Shown: positions 42,199 to 50,680, numbered from the stretch's first letter. The stretch: 64,000 nucleotides of DNA from Corynebacterium otitidis ATCC 51513 (GCF_000296405.1 NZ_JH815195.1:253023-317022), one strand, 5' to 3'. The notes: a model not told the origin generated them from the letters alone. Program-made: numbers and translations.

Positions 42199-42684
42199 TT
42201 GACCGCGAAGGACGAGGCGCCGGGCAGGGGCCCGGCGCCGGTCGTGGAGATCCCGCCGGAGGAGTCGCCGAGGGTCGTGTACTTCTCCAGCGCGAGCGAG
42301 AACACCCGCCGCTTCGTCGAGAAGATCGGCATCCCGGCCGCGCGCATCCCGCTGCGCCCCAAGGTCGAGGGCATGATCCGGGTCTCGCGCCCGTTCGTGC
42401 TCATCCTGCCCACCTACGGCGGCGGCTCCCGGCGCCGCGCCGTGCCGAAGCAGGTCATCGCGTTCCTCAACGACGAGACCAACCGCTCGCTCATCCGCGG
42501 GGTGATCACCAGCGGGAACCGCAACTTCGGCGCCGACTACTGCATCGCCGGGCCGATCGTCGCCGCGAAGTGCGGCGTACCGGAGCTCTACCGCTTCGAG
42601 CTGCTCGGCACGAGCCGCGACGTCGAGCGGGTGCGCAACGGCATCGAGCGCTTCTTCGCCGAGGGCGCCCCCGGCGCGAGCTAG
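42199..42684 (+). CDS. nrdI: NrdI flavodoxin-like activase of ribonucleotide reductase
   Basis: 161 residues from the TTG at 42199, set by GGAGAGGAG; an in-frame ATG at 42112 lies inside the promoter. Flavodoxin-like NrdI with FMN loop [19 protein letters not shown] (about 25-43), the conserved PTYGGG (about 71-76), [20 protein letters not shown] (about 83-102), [11 protein letters not shown] (about 106-116) and [13 protein letters not shown] near the end. NrdI delivers an oxidant to NrdF so that the tyrosyl radical, or in class Ie the DOPA cofactor, can form. It sits 97 bases upstream of nrdF; no nrdH or nrdE accompanies it. Confidence 0.92.
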   Translation: MTAKDEAPGRGPAPVVEIPPEESPRVVYFSSASENTRRFVEKIGIPAARIPLRPKVEGMIRVSRPFVLILPTYGGGSRRRAVPKQVIAFLNDETNRSLIRGVITSGNRNFGADYCIAGPIVAAKCGVPELYRFELLGTSRDVERVRNGIERFFAEGAPGAS

Positions 42685-42781
42685 CGCCCCAAGACTCTCC
42701 CCCAACAGACCCCACGTCCCACCTGCCGCCTCGGCTCGGCGCCGCGGCCGCAGGCGGGGCGACCTCACAGAAAGGACCGCG

Positions 42782-43801
42782 ATGAACCCGAGCCCCCGCA
42801 ACCCGCTCGCCGAGATCTCCATTACGCCGCCGGAGTTCCGGCGCCAGCCGGAGGGCAAGATGCGCCCGATCAACTGGAACCGCGTCGAGGACGAGAAGGA
42901 CCTCGAGGTGTGGAGTCGACTGACGTCGAACTTCTGGCTGCCGGAGAAGGTGCCGCTCGCCAACGACCTGCCCGATTGGAAGCGGCTCTCAGACATCGAG
43001 CGCCGCCAGACGATCCGGGTGTTCACCGGGCTCACGCTGCTCGACACGGTGCAGGCGACCGTGGGCGAGGTCTCCCAGATCGCCGACGGGATGACCGAGC
43101 ACGAGCAGGCCGTCTACACCAACATCGCGTTCATGCAGTCGGTGCACGCCCGCTCGTACTCGTCGGTGTTCTCGACTCTGACATCCACCCCGGAGATCGA
43201 CGAGGCCTACCGCTGGGCGGTGGACAACGACGAGCTCCAGGCGCGGGCGCGCGCGGTCATGGTGCACTACGTCGGCGACGACCCGCTCAAGCGCAAGGCC
43301 TCCGCGACGCTGTTGTCCTCGCTGCTGCTCTACGCCGGGTTCTACCTACCGCTGCACTTCGCGGCGCGCGGCCGGCTCACCAACACCGCCGACCTCGTGC
43401 GGCTCATCCTCCGCGACAAGGCCGTGCACGGCTACTACTCGGGCTACAAGTTCCAGCGCGGCCTCGAGCGCCACGAGGAGCGCCGCGGGGAGCTCGAGGA
43501 CTTCGTCGGTAACCTCCTAGAGCGGCTCTACGAGCTCGAGATGGCCTACTCCGGCCCGCTCTACGAGCCGCTGGGCATGGCCGACGACGTCGCCGTCTTC
43601 GTGCGCTACAACGCGAACAAGGCGATGCAGAACCTCGGCCAGCCCGAGCCCTTCACGCCTAAGGAGACCGAGGTGCGCCCGGAGATCCTCACCGCGCTCG
43701 CGCCCGGCTCGGACGAGAACCACGACTTCTTCTCCGGCTCGGGCTCCTCGTACGTCATCGGCCGCGCGGAGGACACCGCCGACGAGGACTGGGACTTCTA
43801 G
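42782..43801 (+). CDS. nrdF: Ribonucleotide reductase R2 subunit NrdF with QSK ligand set (class Ie, metal-free type)
   Basis: 339 residues, R2 fold. The C-terminal DEDWDF tail that docks to NrdE is intact. In class Ib NrdF six residues bind two metals. Here Asp88 (LTLLDTVQ), His122 (SVHARSY) and His216 (AVHGYY) remain, but the three Glu positions are Gln119 (FMQSVH), Ser179 (TLLSSLLLYAGF) and Lys213 (ILRDKAVH). Codons at 43136, 43316 and 43418 confirm this. The radical-site tyrosine is kept as Tyr126. Gln-Ser-Lys replacement defines one of the two known variants of class Ie R2 proteins, which use a DOPA radical without metal. AGAAAGGA sets the start. nrdI is upstream. It should supply the radical for NrdE, which is encoded outside the window. 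Confidence 0.92.
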   Translation: MNPSPRNPLAEISITPPEFRRQPEGKMRPINWNRVEDEKDLEVWSRLTSNFWLPEKVPLANDLPDWKRLSDIERRQTIRVFTGLTLLDTVQATVGEVSQIADGMTEHEQAVYTNIAFMQSVHARSYSSVFSTLTSTPEIDEAYRWAVDNDELQARARAVMVHYVGDDPLKRKASATLLSSLLLYAGFYLPLHFAARGRLTNTADLVRLILRDKAVHGYYSGYKFQRGLERHEERRGELEDFVGNLLERLYELEMAYSGPLYEPLGMADDVAVFVRYNANKAMQNLGQPEPFTPKETEVRPEILTALAPGSDENHDFFSGSGSSYVIGRAEDTADEDWDF

Positions 43802-44901
43802 CTGGCAGTCCCCCGCGGCGCTAGGTCGTCGAGCACGGCGCGCGCCGCGCCCTTCGCGCTGCGCCCGACCCCCACGATCGTCGCGGACATGGCGCCGGTC
43901 CACTGCCCGTAACCCACGAAGTAGAGGCCCGGAATCTCGGTGGAGCGGGTGGGCTGCGCCTCGTCGGTCGCGGGGTGCGGCTCCAGGGTGAGGCCCTCTT
44001 CCTCGAGCCCCTCGAGATACCCGAGGCTCGGTCGGAAGCCGGTGCACAGGATCACCGCGTCGACCCGCTCCTCGGCGCCGCCGGGCCACACCGCCCCGGC
44101 CTGGGTGAGGCGCTTAGGCATCGGCACCCGCGCAACGAGACCGCGGTCGCGGGCCCGGCGGACCGGGCCGGTGGCGACGATGCTCCCGGGAATCGTCCCC
44201 ACGTCCTCCCCGGCGAGCCACCGGCTAATGTGGGCGAACAGCTCGCGCCCGCCGATGCCATCGGGCATGAGCTCGGGCGGCTCCGTAGTCGCCCACCACA
44301 CCTTCTCCGCCGCGTCCGTGAGGTCCGCGGCGATCTGCGCGCCGGAGTTACCCGCCCCGACAACCATGACGCGCTGGCCGGCGAACTCCTCCGGCGTGCG
44401 GTAGTCGACCGTGTGGCAGATCCGCCCAGCGAACTCGTCCGATCCCGGCAGCCGAGGAATATGCGGGTTGGTCCACGTGCCGGTCGCGCTCACCACCACC
44501 CGCGCGCCCCACTGGCCGCGCGGGGTATCGACGACGAAGCCCGGCCCGCCCCGGGTGACGGACAGCGCCGGGGTGGCGCGCACCACCGGGAGGTCGTAGC
44601 GATCCTCGTAGGAGGAGAAGTAGTCGACCACGTCGGCGGCCCTGGGGTTCCCACCGCCCGGGGGCTGAGACATGAGCATCCCGGGAAGCGAGCTCATGCC
44701 CGCCGGGGTGAAGATGCGAAGCGAGTCCCAGTAGTGCTGCCACGAGCCGCCGGGCCGCGACTCCGCGTCGAGCAGCACGAAGCTCGGCGGCTTCCCCGGC
44801 CGGCCGTCGCGCGCCCAGCGGCGCGCCGCGCGGCGCAAGTGATAGCCCACGGCCAGGCCGGCCTGGCCGGCACCGATGATGACAATATCGACGCTCTCCA
44901 C
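43798..44901 (-). CDS. FAD-dependent NAD(P)H monooxygenase (FMO-like)
   Basis: About 367 residues from the GTG at 44901; an ATG at 44952 would add 17 residues of poor similarity. Rossmann FAD site IVIIGAGQAGLAVGYHLRR (about 5-23), RPGGSWQHYWDSLRIFTPA (about 48-66), NADPH site VMVVGAGNSGAQIAADL (about 180-196) and a CTGFRPSL block near the end (ATG-motif region) mark the FMO/CzcO-like flavoprotein group. Unlike the two BVMOs, it lacks the FxGxxxHxxxW fingerprint: the equivalent is FAGRICHTVDYRT, closer to the FMO version. Substrate unknown. The last codons overlap the nrdF stop region on the opposite strand by 4 bases. Confidence 0.82.
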   Translation of the reverse strand: MESVDIVIIGAGQAGLAVGYHLRRAARRWARDGRPGKPPSFVLLDAESRPGGSWQHYWDSLRIFTPAGMSSLPGMLMSQPPGGGNPRAADVVDYFSSYEDRYDLPVVRATPALSVTRGGPGFVVDTPRGQWGARVVVSATGTWTNPHIPRLPGSDEFAGRICHTVDYRTPEEFAGQRVMVVGAGNSGAQIAADLTDAAEKVWWATTEPPELMPDGIGGRELFAHISRWLAGEDVGTIPGSIVATGPVRRARDRGLVARVPMPKRLTQAGAVWPGGAEERVDAVILCTGFRPSLGYLEGLEEEGLTLEPHPATDEAQPTRSTEIPGLYFVGYGQWTGAMSATIVGVGRSAKGAARAVLDDLAPRGTAS

Positions 44902-44937
44902 GCCTCCACCGTAGAACCACGGCCGCGGGCCCACACC

Positions 44938-44943
44938 TAACCT
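44938..44943 (+). promoter_or_regulatory. -10 element of the macro-domain gene (leaderless)
   Basis: TAACCT, followed by seven bases and the ATG at 44951. No Shine-Dalgarno is present. Confidence 0.45.
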
Positions 44944-44950
44944 GGGGTGC

Positions 44951-45481
44951 ATGAAACTCACTGTGCAGCCCGGCGATATCACCACCACCAGGGCGGACGC
45001 GATCGTCAACGCGGCGAACTCGGGGCTGCTCGGCGGCGGGGGCGTCGACGGCGCGATCCACCGCGCCGGCGGCCCGGAGATCCTCGCCGAGTGCCGGCGC
45101 CTCCGCGAGACCGAGCTGCCCGACGGGCTGCCGCGCGGCCAGGCGGTGGCCACCACCGCCGGGAAGCTCCCGGCGCGCTGGGTCATCCACACCGTCGGGC
45201 CCGTCTTCGCCAAGGGCGAGGACCGCTCCGAAATCCTCGCGTCCTGCTACCGCGAGTCGCTGGAGCTCGCGGCCAGTCTCGGCGCGGCCTCAGTGGCGTT
45301 CCCGGCGATCTCCGCGGGGGTGTACGGCTGGCCCATCGACGACGCCGCGCGCATCGCGGTGGAGTCCTGCCGCGCCGCGGCGAAGGACGCCGGCTCTCCG
45401 GCGGGCAGCGTCGAGGAGGTCGTCTTCGTGCCCTTCGGGGACAACGCCGAGGCGGCGTTCCGCGCCCAGCTCGGCGAATAA
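44951..45481 (+). CDS. Macro-domain protein (O-acetyl-ADP-ribose deacetylase type)
   Basis: 176 residues, single macro domain of the YmdB/MacroD class. ADP-ribose contacts are in [20 protein letters not shown] (about 6-25), [20 protein letters not shown] (about 26-45), [12 protein letters not shown] (about 76-87) and [15 protein letters not shown] (about 116-130). It removes ADP-ribose-derived acetyl or ADP-ribosyl groups in the cytoplasm. The ATG shares its CATG with a minus-strand ATG of the FMO gene. Probably leaderless. It ends 48 bases before the convergent mug gene. Confidence 0.92.
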   Translation: MKLTVQPGDITTTRADAIVNAANSGLLGGGGVDGAIHRAGGPEILAECRRLRETELPDGLPRGQAVATTAGKLPARWVIHTVGPVFAKGEDRSEILASCYRESLELAASLGAASVAFPAISAGVYGWPIDDAARIAVESCRAAAKDAGSPAGSVEEVVFVPFGDNAEAAFRAQLGE

Positions 45482-45529
45482 CTGTCCGGTACCCGCGGAC
45501 CAATCGCCGCCGAGGCCGGCCGCGAGCGC

Positions 45530-46165
45530 CTAGTCGAGCGTGCGCCACACCTCGCGCCACCGATCGGCGAGCGAGTCGACCGTCTCGTGGGCGTTGAGGC
45601 CGCTCGGGTTGGGCAGCACCCACAGCGCCGAGCCCCCGGGCCACTCCTCGCCGCCGGCCTCGAGGCCTTCCGTGTCCTGCCTCCCGAGGCTCGCCTTGGG
45701 CCGGCGAAACGCCGTGCGGAAGGCCGTCACCCCGACCACGGCGACCGCAGCGGGATGGCGGCTCGCCGCCAGCCGCGCGAGCCGCGCCGCGCCGTCGCAC
45801 TGCTCCTCGTTGGTGAGCTCGTCGGCGCGGGCGGTCGCGCGCGGCACGAGGTTGGTCATCCCGATGCCCAGGCCGAGGATCATGGCCTCGTCCTCGTCGC
45901 TTAAGCCCCGGGAGGCGTCGACCTCCCGCTCGGTGATGCCGGCCGCCGCGAGCGAGGGCCAGAACCGGTTGCCGGGCCTGGCGAACGGCGCGTTGACCGC
46001 CGCGGTCCACAGGCCTGGGTTGATGCCCACGATGAGCAGCCGGATCGGCTCGCCGGTCTCGGGCAGGAGGTCGTCGGCGGCGGGCCCGGGCCGGCCGGCG
46101 AAGCGCTCGAGGTCGGCCTTGGTGGGGCGCGCGCCGCGGAGCGGTGAGGGTCGCGCGGTACTCAT
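45530..46165 (-). CDS. mug: G/U mismatch-specific DNA glycosylase (Mug/TDG family)
   Basis: 211 residues. The catalytic-loop motif is LLIVGINPGLWTA (about 44-56), with Asn in the GINPG active site, and the minor-groove wedge motif is LPNPSGLNAH (about 183-192). NRFWPSLAAAGIT (about 66-78) is also typical. It removes uracil, or 3,N4-ethenocytosine, from mispairs. TAGCCT lies nine bases before the ATG, suggesting little or no leader. Divergent from the esterase gene. Confidence 0.92.
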   Translation of the reverse strand: MSTARPSPLRGARPTKADLERFAGRPGPAADDLLPETGEPIRLLIVGINPGLWTAAVNAPFARPGNRFWPSLAAAGITEREVDASRGLSDEDEAMILGLGIGMTNLVPRATARADELTNEEQCDGAARLARLAASRHPAAVAVVGVTAFRTAFRRPKASLGRQDTEGLEAGGEEWPGGSALWVLPNPSGLNAHETVDSLADRWREVWRTLD

Positions 46166-46277
46166 ACCCGCCCCAGGCTAGCCGCGTCGGCCGCGCGGCC
46201 CCGGCCGCTCGCGCGGGGACGCGCGGCGGCCTATCCTCCGGGCCAGATTATTATTCGCCGGATCCGGGGAGGGGTTG

Positions 46278-47534
46278 ATGGCGGTGGGGCGCGGCGCGGA
46301 ACCGGCTACGGGCACCAGGCGCATCGCGCGGCGGCTGGGCCGCGGGGCGGCGGCCGCCGCAGGCGGGCTGCTCGCCGGCTGCGGGCTGGTGGCCGGGTGG
46401 CTCGCCGCGTCGCCCTATCTCCCGCGCGTGCCGTACCTCGGGGTGGGAACGCTCGTCACCCCGCAGTACGCGGGCCCGCTGACCGTCGGCGCCGCGGGGC
46501 TCGCGGGGGCAGCCGGGCTCGTGACACTCGCCGGGGCGCGGCGGCTGGGGCTCGCCGCCGGGGCGCTCCTCGTCGCCTCGACGGTGGGCTTCGCGACGCT
46601 TTTCGGCCAGCAGGTCGCCGCCGCGCGGGACCTCGGCGTCGACGTCGACCCGCTCGCGGCGCTTCGCCCCGCGGGCCTCGACGAGGGCGCCGCGCCGGAC
46701 GAGACGGTCGTCTACGACTCGGGCCCCGACGGGGAGCTGCTCATGGACGTCTACCTCCCCGAGCACCGGCCGGCGGCGGGCGCGCCGGTGCTGCTCTATA
46801 TCCACGGCGGCGGCTGGGACTCGATGGACCGCTCCTCCCAGGCGCGCAACATGCGCTGGGCCGCCGAGCAGGGCTTCGTGGCGCTCGCGCCGGACTACAC
46901 GCTCGCCACGCACGAGCGCCCGACGTGGCGGCTCGCCGCCGGTCAGGTCTCCTGCGCGCTGTCCTGGGTCACAGAGCACGCCGCCGAGCTCGGCGGGAAC
47001 CCGGGCCGGCTCTTTACCTACGGCGAGTCCGCGGGCGGGGCGCTGGCCATGGCCGCGAGCTACGACGCCGCCTCCGGGCGCACGCGGCCCGACTGCGGCG
47101 GCGAGCCCGCCGTGCCCCGCGCGGTCTACGCCGACTCCCCCGCGATCGACCCGCGCGCCATCGCCACCAACCCCGACCCGGCCGCCGGGCCCGGCTCCCG
47201 CGAGACCGTCGAGAAGTACCTCGGCGGCCCGCCCGAGGAGCACCCCGACCGCGCGAACGCCGTGACGGTCGCGAACCTCGTCGACGACAACTCCCAGCCG
47301 ACGTTCCTCGCGCGCAGCGACGCCGACCGGCTCGTCCCTCCCGAGAGCTACCCCGCCTTCCGCGAGGCGATGGCCGCTCACGGCCGCGAGCTCACCGAGA
47401 TCGTGCGGCCGCGCGCGGACCACGCCTCGGCGCTGAGCTTCCACGGGGTGTGGAACCAGGTGCTGCGCGAGACGATGCTTCGATTCTTCGCCGATCACGG
47501 CGCCTTCGGGCCCGGCGCGGGCCCGGAGGGCTAG
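46278..47534 (+). CDS. Membrane-anchored alpha/beta hydrolase (esterase/BD-FAE-like)
   Basis: 418 residues from the ATG at 46278 (a TTG precedes it by one codon), with GGGGAGGGG as ribosome site. N-terminal hydrophobic segments (about 23-45, 58-80, 88-112) place the hydrolase domain outside or at the membrane. The domain has LLYIHGGGWDSMDRSSQAR (about 172-190), the nucleophile in YGESAGGALAMA (about 250-261), an acid in SDADRLVP and the catalytic His in RADHASAL (about 379-386). Likely a carboxylesterase; the natural ester is unknown. YLPEHRPAAGAPV resembles the start of acetyl-xylan/feruloyl esterase-like domains. Confidence 0.82.
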   Translation: MAVGRGAEPATGTRRIARRLGRGAAAAAGGLLAGCGLVAGWLAASPYLPRVPYLGVGTLVTPQYAGPLTVGAAGLAGAAGLVTLAGARRLGLAAGALLVASTVGFATLFGQQVAAARDLGVDVDPLAALRPAGLDEGAAPDETVVYDSGPDGELLMDVYLPEHRPAAGAPVLLYIHGGGWDSMDRSSQARNMRWAAEQGFVALAPDYTLATHERPTWRLAAGQVSCALSWVTEHAAELGGNPGRLFTYGESAGGALAMAASYDAASGRTRPDCGGEPAVPRAVYADSPAIDPRAIATNPDPAAGPGSRETVEKYLGGPPEEHPDRANAVTVANLVDDNSQPTFLARSDADRLVPPESYPAFREAMAAHGRELTEIVRPRADHASALSFHGVWNQVLRETMLRFFADHGAFGPGAGPEG

Positions 47535-47608
47535 CCGGGGGCCCGGCCGGCGGCGCGCGCTGCTGCTATAAAGGCCACAAGAGTTCAACCGATTGGAAAG
47601 GTAAGTTC

Positions 47609-48184
47609 GTGGCCTACAAGATCAGCGTCATCATCGGCAGCCTGCGGCGCGGCTCCTACGCCCGGAAGATCGCGCACAACGTCCTCGGCCTCTTCCCCGA
47701 GGGCTTCGAGCCGGAGATCGTCGAGATCCGCGACCTGCCGCTCTACGACTTCGACTACGACGACCCCGAGGTCACCGACAAGGAGACCCCGGCGGAGTAC
47801 ACCGCCTTCCGGGAAAAGCTCAAGGCCTCCGACGGGGTGTTCTTCGTCACCGCGGAGAACAACCGCACCATCCCCGCCTGCCTGAAGAACGCCATCGACA
47901 TCGGCTCGAAGCCGAACAGCGACGTCGCGTGGAAGGACCTGCCCGTGGGCATCATCAGCCACTCGGTGGGCCGCATGGGCGGCTACAGCTCGCAGAAGAA
48001 CCTCAGGCTCGCGCTGTCGTACTTCGGCGTGACGAGCCCCGGCCAGCCCGAGGTGTTCCTCGGCCAGTCGCCGACGCTGCTCGACGAGGACGGCCGCTTC
48101 AACAACGAGAAGACCCGCGACTTCGTCGCGGACTACGTCTCGCGCTTCGCGGACGTCGTCAAGGAGCACACCCCGCGCAAGTAG
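47609..48184 (+). CDS. NADPH-dependent FMN reductase (quinone/chromate reductase-like)
   Basis: 191 residues from the GTG at 47609, with GGAAAGG eight bases upstream. Flavodoxin-like fold: FMN phosphate loop IIGSLRRGSYARKIAHNV (about 7-24), LPLYDFDYD (about 43-51), TAENNRTIPACLKNAID (about 81-97, the typical PEYNxxxPxxLKNAID position) and SVGRMGGYSSQKNLR (about 117-131). It reduces FMN, quinones or azo compounds. It could support LLM monooxygenases with reduced FMN, but it is not linked to them in the genome. A TATAAA element lies at 47569-47574. Confidence 0.88.
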   Translation: MAYKISVIIGSLRRGSYARKIAHNVLGLFPEGFEPEIVEIRDLPLYDFDYDDPEVTDKETPAEYTAFREKLKASDGVFFVTAENNRTIPACLKNAIDIGSKPNSDVAWKDLPVGIISHSVGRMGGYSSQKNLRLALSYFGVTSPGQPEVFLGQSPTLLDEDGRFNNEKTRDFVADYVSRFADVVKEHTPRK

Positions 48185-48206
48185 GCTCCGCCGACCAGCA
48201 AAGAAT

Positions 48207-48274
48207 CCACCCCGCCTCCCCTGCGGCGGGCGCCGCCGCGGCGTTCCGGCCGCACCCCGAGGGAGGCGGGGTGG
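48207..48274. terminator. Convergent terminator (FMN reductase / SDR)
   Basis: CCACCCCGCCTCCC (48207-48220) pairs perfectly with GGGAGGCGGGGTGG (48261-48274), and TGTGTTCTCG follows. A second GC arm fills the loop. Confidence 0.7.
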
Positions 48275-48330
48275 TGTGTTCTCGAGCCCCGTGCGCCAGG
48301 CCCTGCCGGGCCCGGGGCGGCGGTGATTTC

Positions 48331-49098
48331 TTAGACGGCGTTGTAGCCGCCGTCGAGGAGGTAGTAGCCGCCGGTGCTAAACGACGCCTCATCGCTGAGC
48401 AGGAACGAGGTGAACGCGGCGACCTCATCGGCGGTCGCGAGGCGGCCGAGCGGGTGCTTCGCGATGAGCCCCTCGCGGTAGTTGTCGTCGAGGTCCTTAA
48501 GCAGCGGGGTGTCGACGTAGCCCGGGGCGAGCGCGTTGACGCGGATGCCCTCCTTGCCGTACTCGGCGGCGGCGTTCTTCGTCAGGCCCACCACCCCGTG
48601 CTTGGCGGTGGCGTAGGCCGCCGCGCCCGGCACCGCGGTCTGCCCGTGGATCGAGGACATCGTCACGATCGACGCCCGCGACGGGTCCTCCTGCGTGGCC
48701 ATCTGCTTGAGCTGGTAGTGCAGCCCGTAGGCCACGGCGTTGAGGTTGAGGTCGATGACCTTGTCCCAGTTGTCGAGGTCGGTCTCCCCGACGCGGGCCG
48801 GCTTCGGGGTGATGCCGGCGTTGTTCACCGCGTGGTGGAGGGCCCCGAAGCGCTCGACGGTCTCGGCGACGGCGGCCTCATTGTCCTCCTTGGAGGTCGC
48901 GTCGAGCTTCAGGGCGATGGCCTCGCCGCCGGCGTCCTCGATCTCCTTGGCAACCTTCGTCGCGGCGTCGAGGTCGATGTCGGTGACGACGACCGTCGAG
49001 CCGTCGGCGGCGAGCCGCCGGGCGATCGCCGCGCCGATCCCCGAGCCCGCGCCCGTAACCAGCGAGACCTCTCCGTTGAACCTGCTCTTCTCGGCCAT
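48331..49098 (-). CDS. SDR-family NAD(P)-dependent oxidoreductase
   Basis: 255 residues, classical SDR. Cofactor loop VTGAGSGIGAAIA (about 14-26), NNAGITPKPA (about 91-100), catalytic Ser in TMSSIHGQ (about 145-152), YATAKHG (about 160-166, YxxxK) and VNALAPGYVDTPL (about 185-197). An acidic residue after the second strand (TDIDLD) suggests NAD(H) preference. It resembles 3-oxoacyl-ACP reductase/glucose dehydrogenase-like SDRs; the substrate is not resolved. GGGAGGGG sets the start. Confidence 0.85.
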   Translation of the reverse strand: MAEKSRFNGEVSLVTGAGSGIGAAIARRLAADGSTVVVTDIDLDAATKVAKEIEDAGGEAIALKLDATSKEDNEAAVAETVERFGALHHAVNNAGITPKPARVGETDLDNWDKVIDLNLNAVAYGLHYQLKQMATQEDPSRASIVTMSSIHGQTAVPGAAAYATAKHGVVGLTKNAAAEYGKEGIRVNALAPGYVDTPLLKDLDDNYREGLIAKHPLGRLATADEVAAFTSFLLSDEASFSTGGYYLLDGGYNAV

Positions 49099-49210
49099 GA
49101 TGCTGACCCCTCCCTAGCGAGTGTTCTTAGGTGTTGCTCTCGCCAGTCAGTCTAGGGATCCTTAAGCCCTCCGGGCCGGGCGCCGCTCGCGCGGGAAGGA
49201 AGCGCACGAC

Positions 49211-49246
49211 AAAAGGCCCCGCCCCGGTTACCCCCGGGACGGGGCC
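49211..49246 (-). terminator. Terminator downstream of tRNA-Leu
   Basis: On the minus strand a 13-bp GC stem (one G-T pair) around a short loop is followed by TTTT, 30 bases after the tRNA 3' end. Confidence 0.75.
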
Positions 49247-49275
49247 TCAATCGGGAGATCTCTGTCTCCCCGCTG

Positions 49276-49359
49276 TGGGCGAAGGGGGACTTGAACCCCC
49301 ACGTCCGTAAAGGACACTGGCACCTGAAGCCAGCGCGTCTGCCATTCCGCCACTCGCCC
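49276..49359 (-). tRNA. tRNA-Leu (anticodon CAG)
   Basis: 84 bases on the minus strand. The acceptor stem GGGCGAG pairs with TTCGCCC, discriminator A; CCA is not encoded. Anticodon stem CTGGC/GCCAG holds loop TTCAGGT, giving CAG for CUG codons. The long variable arm expected of tRNA-Leu is present, and the T arm is GGGGG-TTCAAGT-CCCCC. A possible promoter (GAGACA, 17 bases, TACTTC) lies in 49370-49400. Confidence 0.95.
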
Positions 49360-49666
49360 TCGGACGGCCCAACGAAGTAAGCCTGCCGGCTCGGTCTGTC
49401 TCGACCGTGGGGCACACCTTAGGACCACCCGCCCCAAAGCGCAAACCACCAGGTGCGCGGGGAACCCGCCGGTCAGGCTCGGTGCGGGCCGCGGCCGCGG
49501 GCCCCGCGGCGCGCGCCGGCGATATCAAAACGCCCCGCCGGACCCTATAATGTGTGGAACATGTGCCTACCAGCGGGTTGACCTGGGCGCGCCGCCGGCG
49601 CGCGGCGGGCCCCGCGACAGACCGAGCCGAACGCCGACGAAGGAAGACGAGTAAAGGAGGGCGTCG
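49360..49666. other. Divergent region tRNA-Leu / fhaA
   Basis: About 300 bases. It holds the tRNA promoter on the minus strand and a perfect -10 TATAAT (49546-49551) on the plus strand without a good -35, giving fhaA a leader of about 110 bases. No gene is seen. Confidence 0.55.
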
Positions 49667-50665
49667 ATGTCGATCTTGGGCAAGTTCGCGCGGTTCGACA
49701 GCGCCCTCCAGCGGGGGCTGGATAACGGCTTCGCCCGCGTCTTCGGCGGCCGGCTCGTACCCGCGGAGATCGAGGAGCTCCTCAAGCAGGAGCTCGAGGA
49801 CAACCTCGTCCTCGACGAGGGCGTCGAGTACGGACCCAACGTCTTCCAGGTCGGCGTCTCGGCGAAGGACCTCGACGGCCTCGAGGAGGAGTCGCCGCGC
49901 CTGCCCGAGGAGCTCGCCGGCCGGCTGGGGCGCTTCGCGCGCAACAACGTCTGGACCCTCGACGGGCCCCCGGTGGTCATCATCGCCGAGGAGACGGGCA
50001 TGCACACCGGGCAGCTGCGGGCCTCCTCGTGGAGCGACCCCGACCCGGAGGACGTCAGCGGCTTCCAGACCATCGACACCGACGACAACGACGGCCCCGA
50101 GGGGGACGACGACGTGCCAAGCGGGGACCGCGGCGACTACCGTGGCCCCGTCGAGCCCGGCACGGGCAGCGAGACGACAGACGGGAGCAGCCCCATGGCA
50201 GACGAGTCCGGCACGACGGACGGCCCCGCCCCCTCCCGCGGGGGCTGGGGCAGCGACGAGCAGGCCGCGCAGGCCGCCACGGAGCTCATGGCCGCACGCC
50301 AGGGCCCCGCGGCCGAGCGGGGCGACTCCCCCGCCGGCGACGCGGACAAGAACGCCGCCCAGGGCCCGACGGTGAGCCTGCTGCTCCAGGACGGCTCCTC
50401 GCGCAGCTACCTCGTCCGCGAGGGCTCCAACATCATCGGCCGCGCCAACGGCACCGACTTCCGCCTCCCCGACACGGGTGTGTCCCGCCAGCACGCGGAG
50501 ATCACCTGGGACGGTAAGGACGCCGTGCTCGTCGACCTGAAGTCCACGAACGGCACGACCGTCAACGAGATGCCCATCGACAACTGGCTCCTCGCCGACG
50601 GCGACGTCATCACCATGGGGCACTCGCACATCGAAGTCCGCATCATCTGGCCCAACCAGCAGTAG
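49667..50665 (+). CDS. fhaA: FHA-domain protein FhaA (DUF3662-FHA)
   Basis: 332 residues. The start is set by AAAGGAGGGCG. Residues 1-120 form the FhaA_N/DUF3662 domain (MSILGKFARFDSALQRGLDN, LVPAEIEELLKQELEDN). A disordered acidic Gly/Asp/Ser linker runs to about 230. The FHA domain is at the C-terminus with NIIGRANGTDF, VSRQHAEI and LKSTNGTTVN. It reads phosphothreonine made by PknA/PknB and, in mycobacteria, controls late peptidoglycan synthesis with MviN. First gene of the fhaA-crgA cluster. Confidence 0.93.
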   Translation: MSILGKFARFDSALQRGLDNGFARVFGGRLVPAEIEELLKQELEDNLVLDEGVEYGPNVFQVGVSAKDLDGLEEESPRLPEELAGRLGRFARNNVWTLDGPPVVIIAEETGMHTGQLRASSWSDPDPEDVSGFQTIDTDDNDGPEGDDDVPSGDRGDYRGPVEPGTGSETTDGSSPMADESGTTDGPAPSRGGWGSDEQAAQAATELMAARQGPAAERGDSPAGDADKNAAQGPTVSLLLQDGSSRSYLVREGSNIIGRANGTDFRLPDTGVSRQHAEITWDGKDAVLVDLKSTNGTTVNEMPIDNWLLADGDVITMGHSHIEVRIIWPNQQ

Positions 50666-50680
50666 ACCCGGGAGGCACAC

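Noticed and set aside
42782-43801. NrdF as a degenerate, inactive copy because metal ligands are lost
   Set aside because: All three changes match the QSK pattern exactly, the radical tyrosine and docking tail remain, and nrdI is adjacent.
43798-44901. Third Baeyer-Villiger monooxygenase
   Set aside because: The BVMO fingerprint is missing (FAGRICHTVDYRT instead of FxGxxxHxxxW), so it is closer to FMO-like enzymes.
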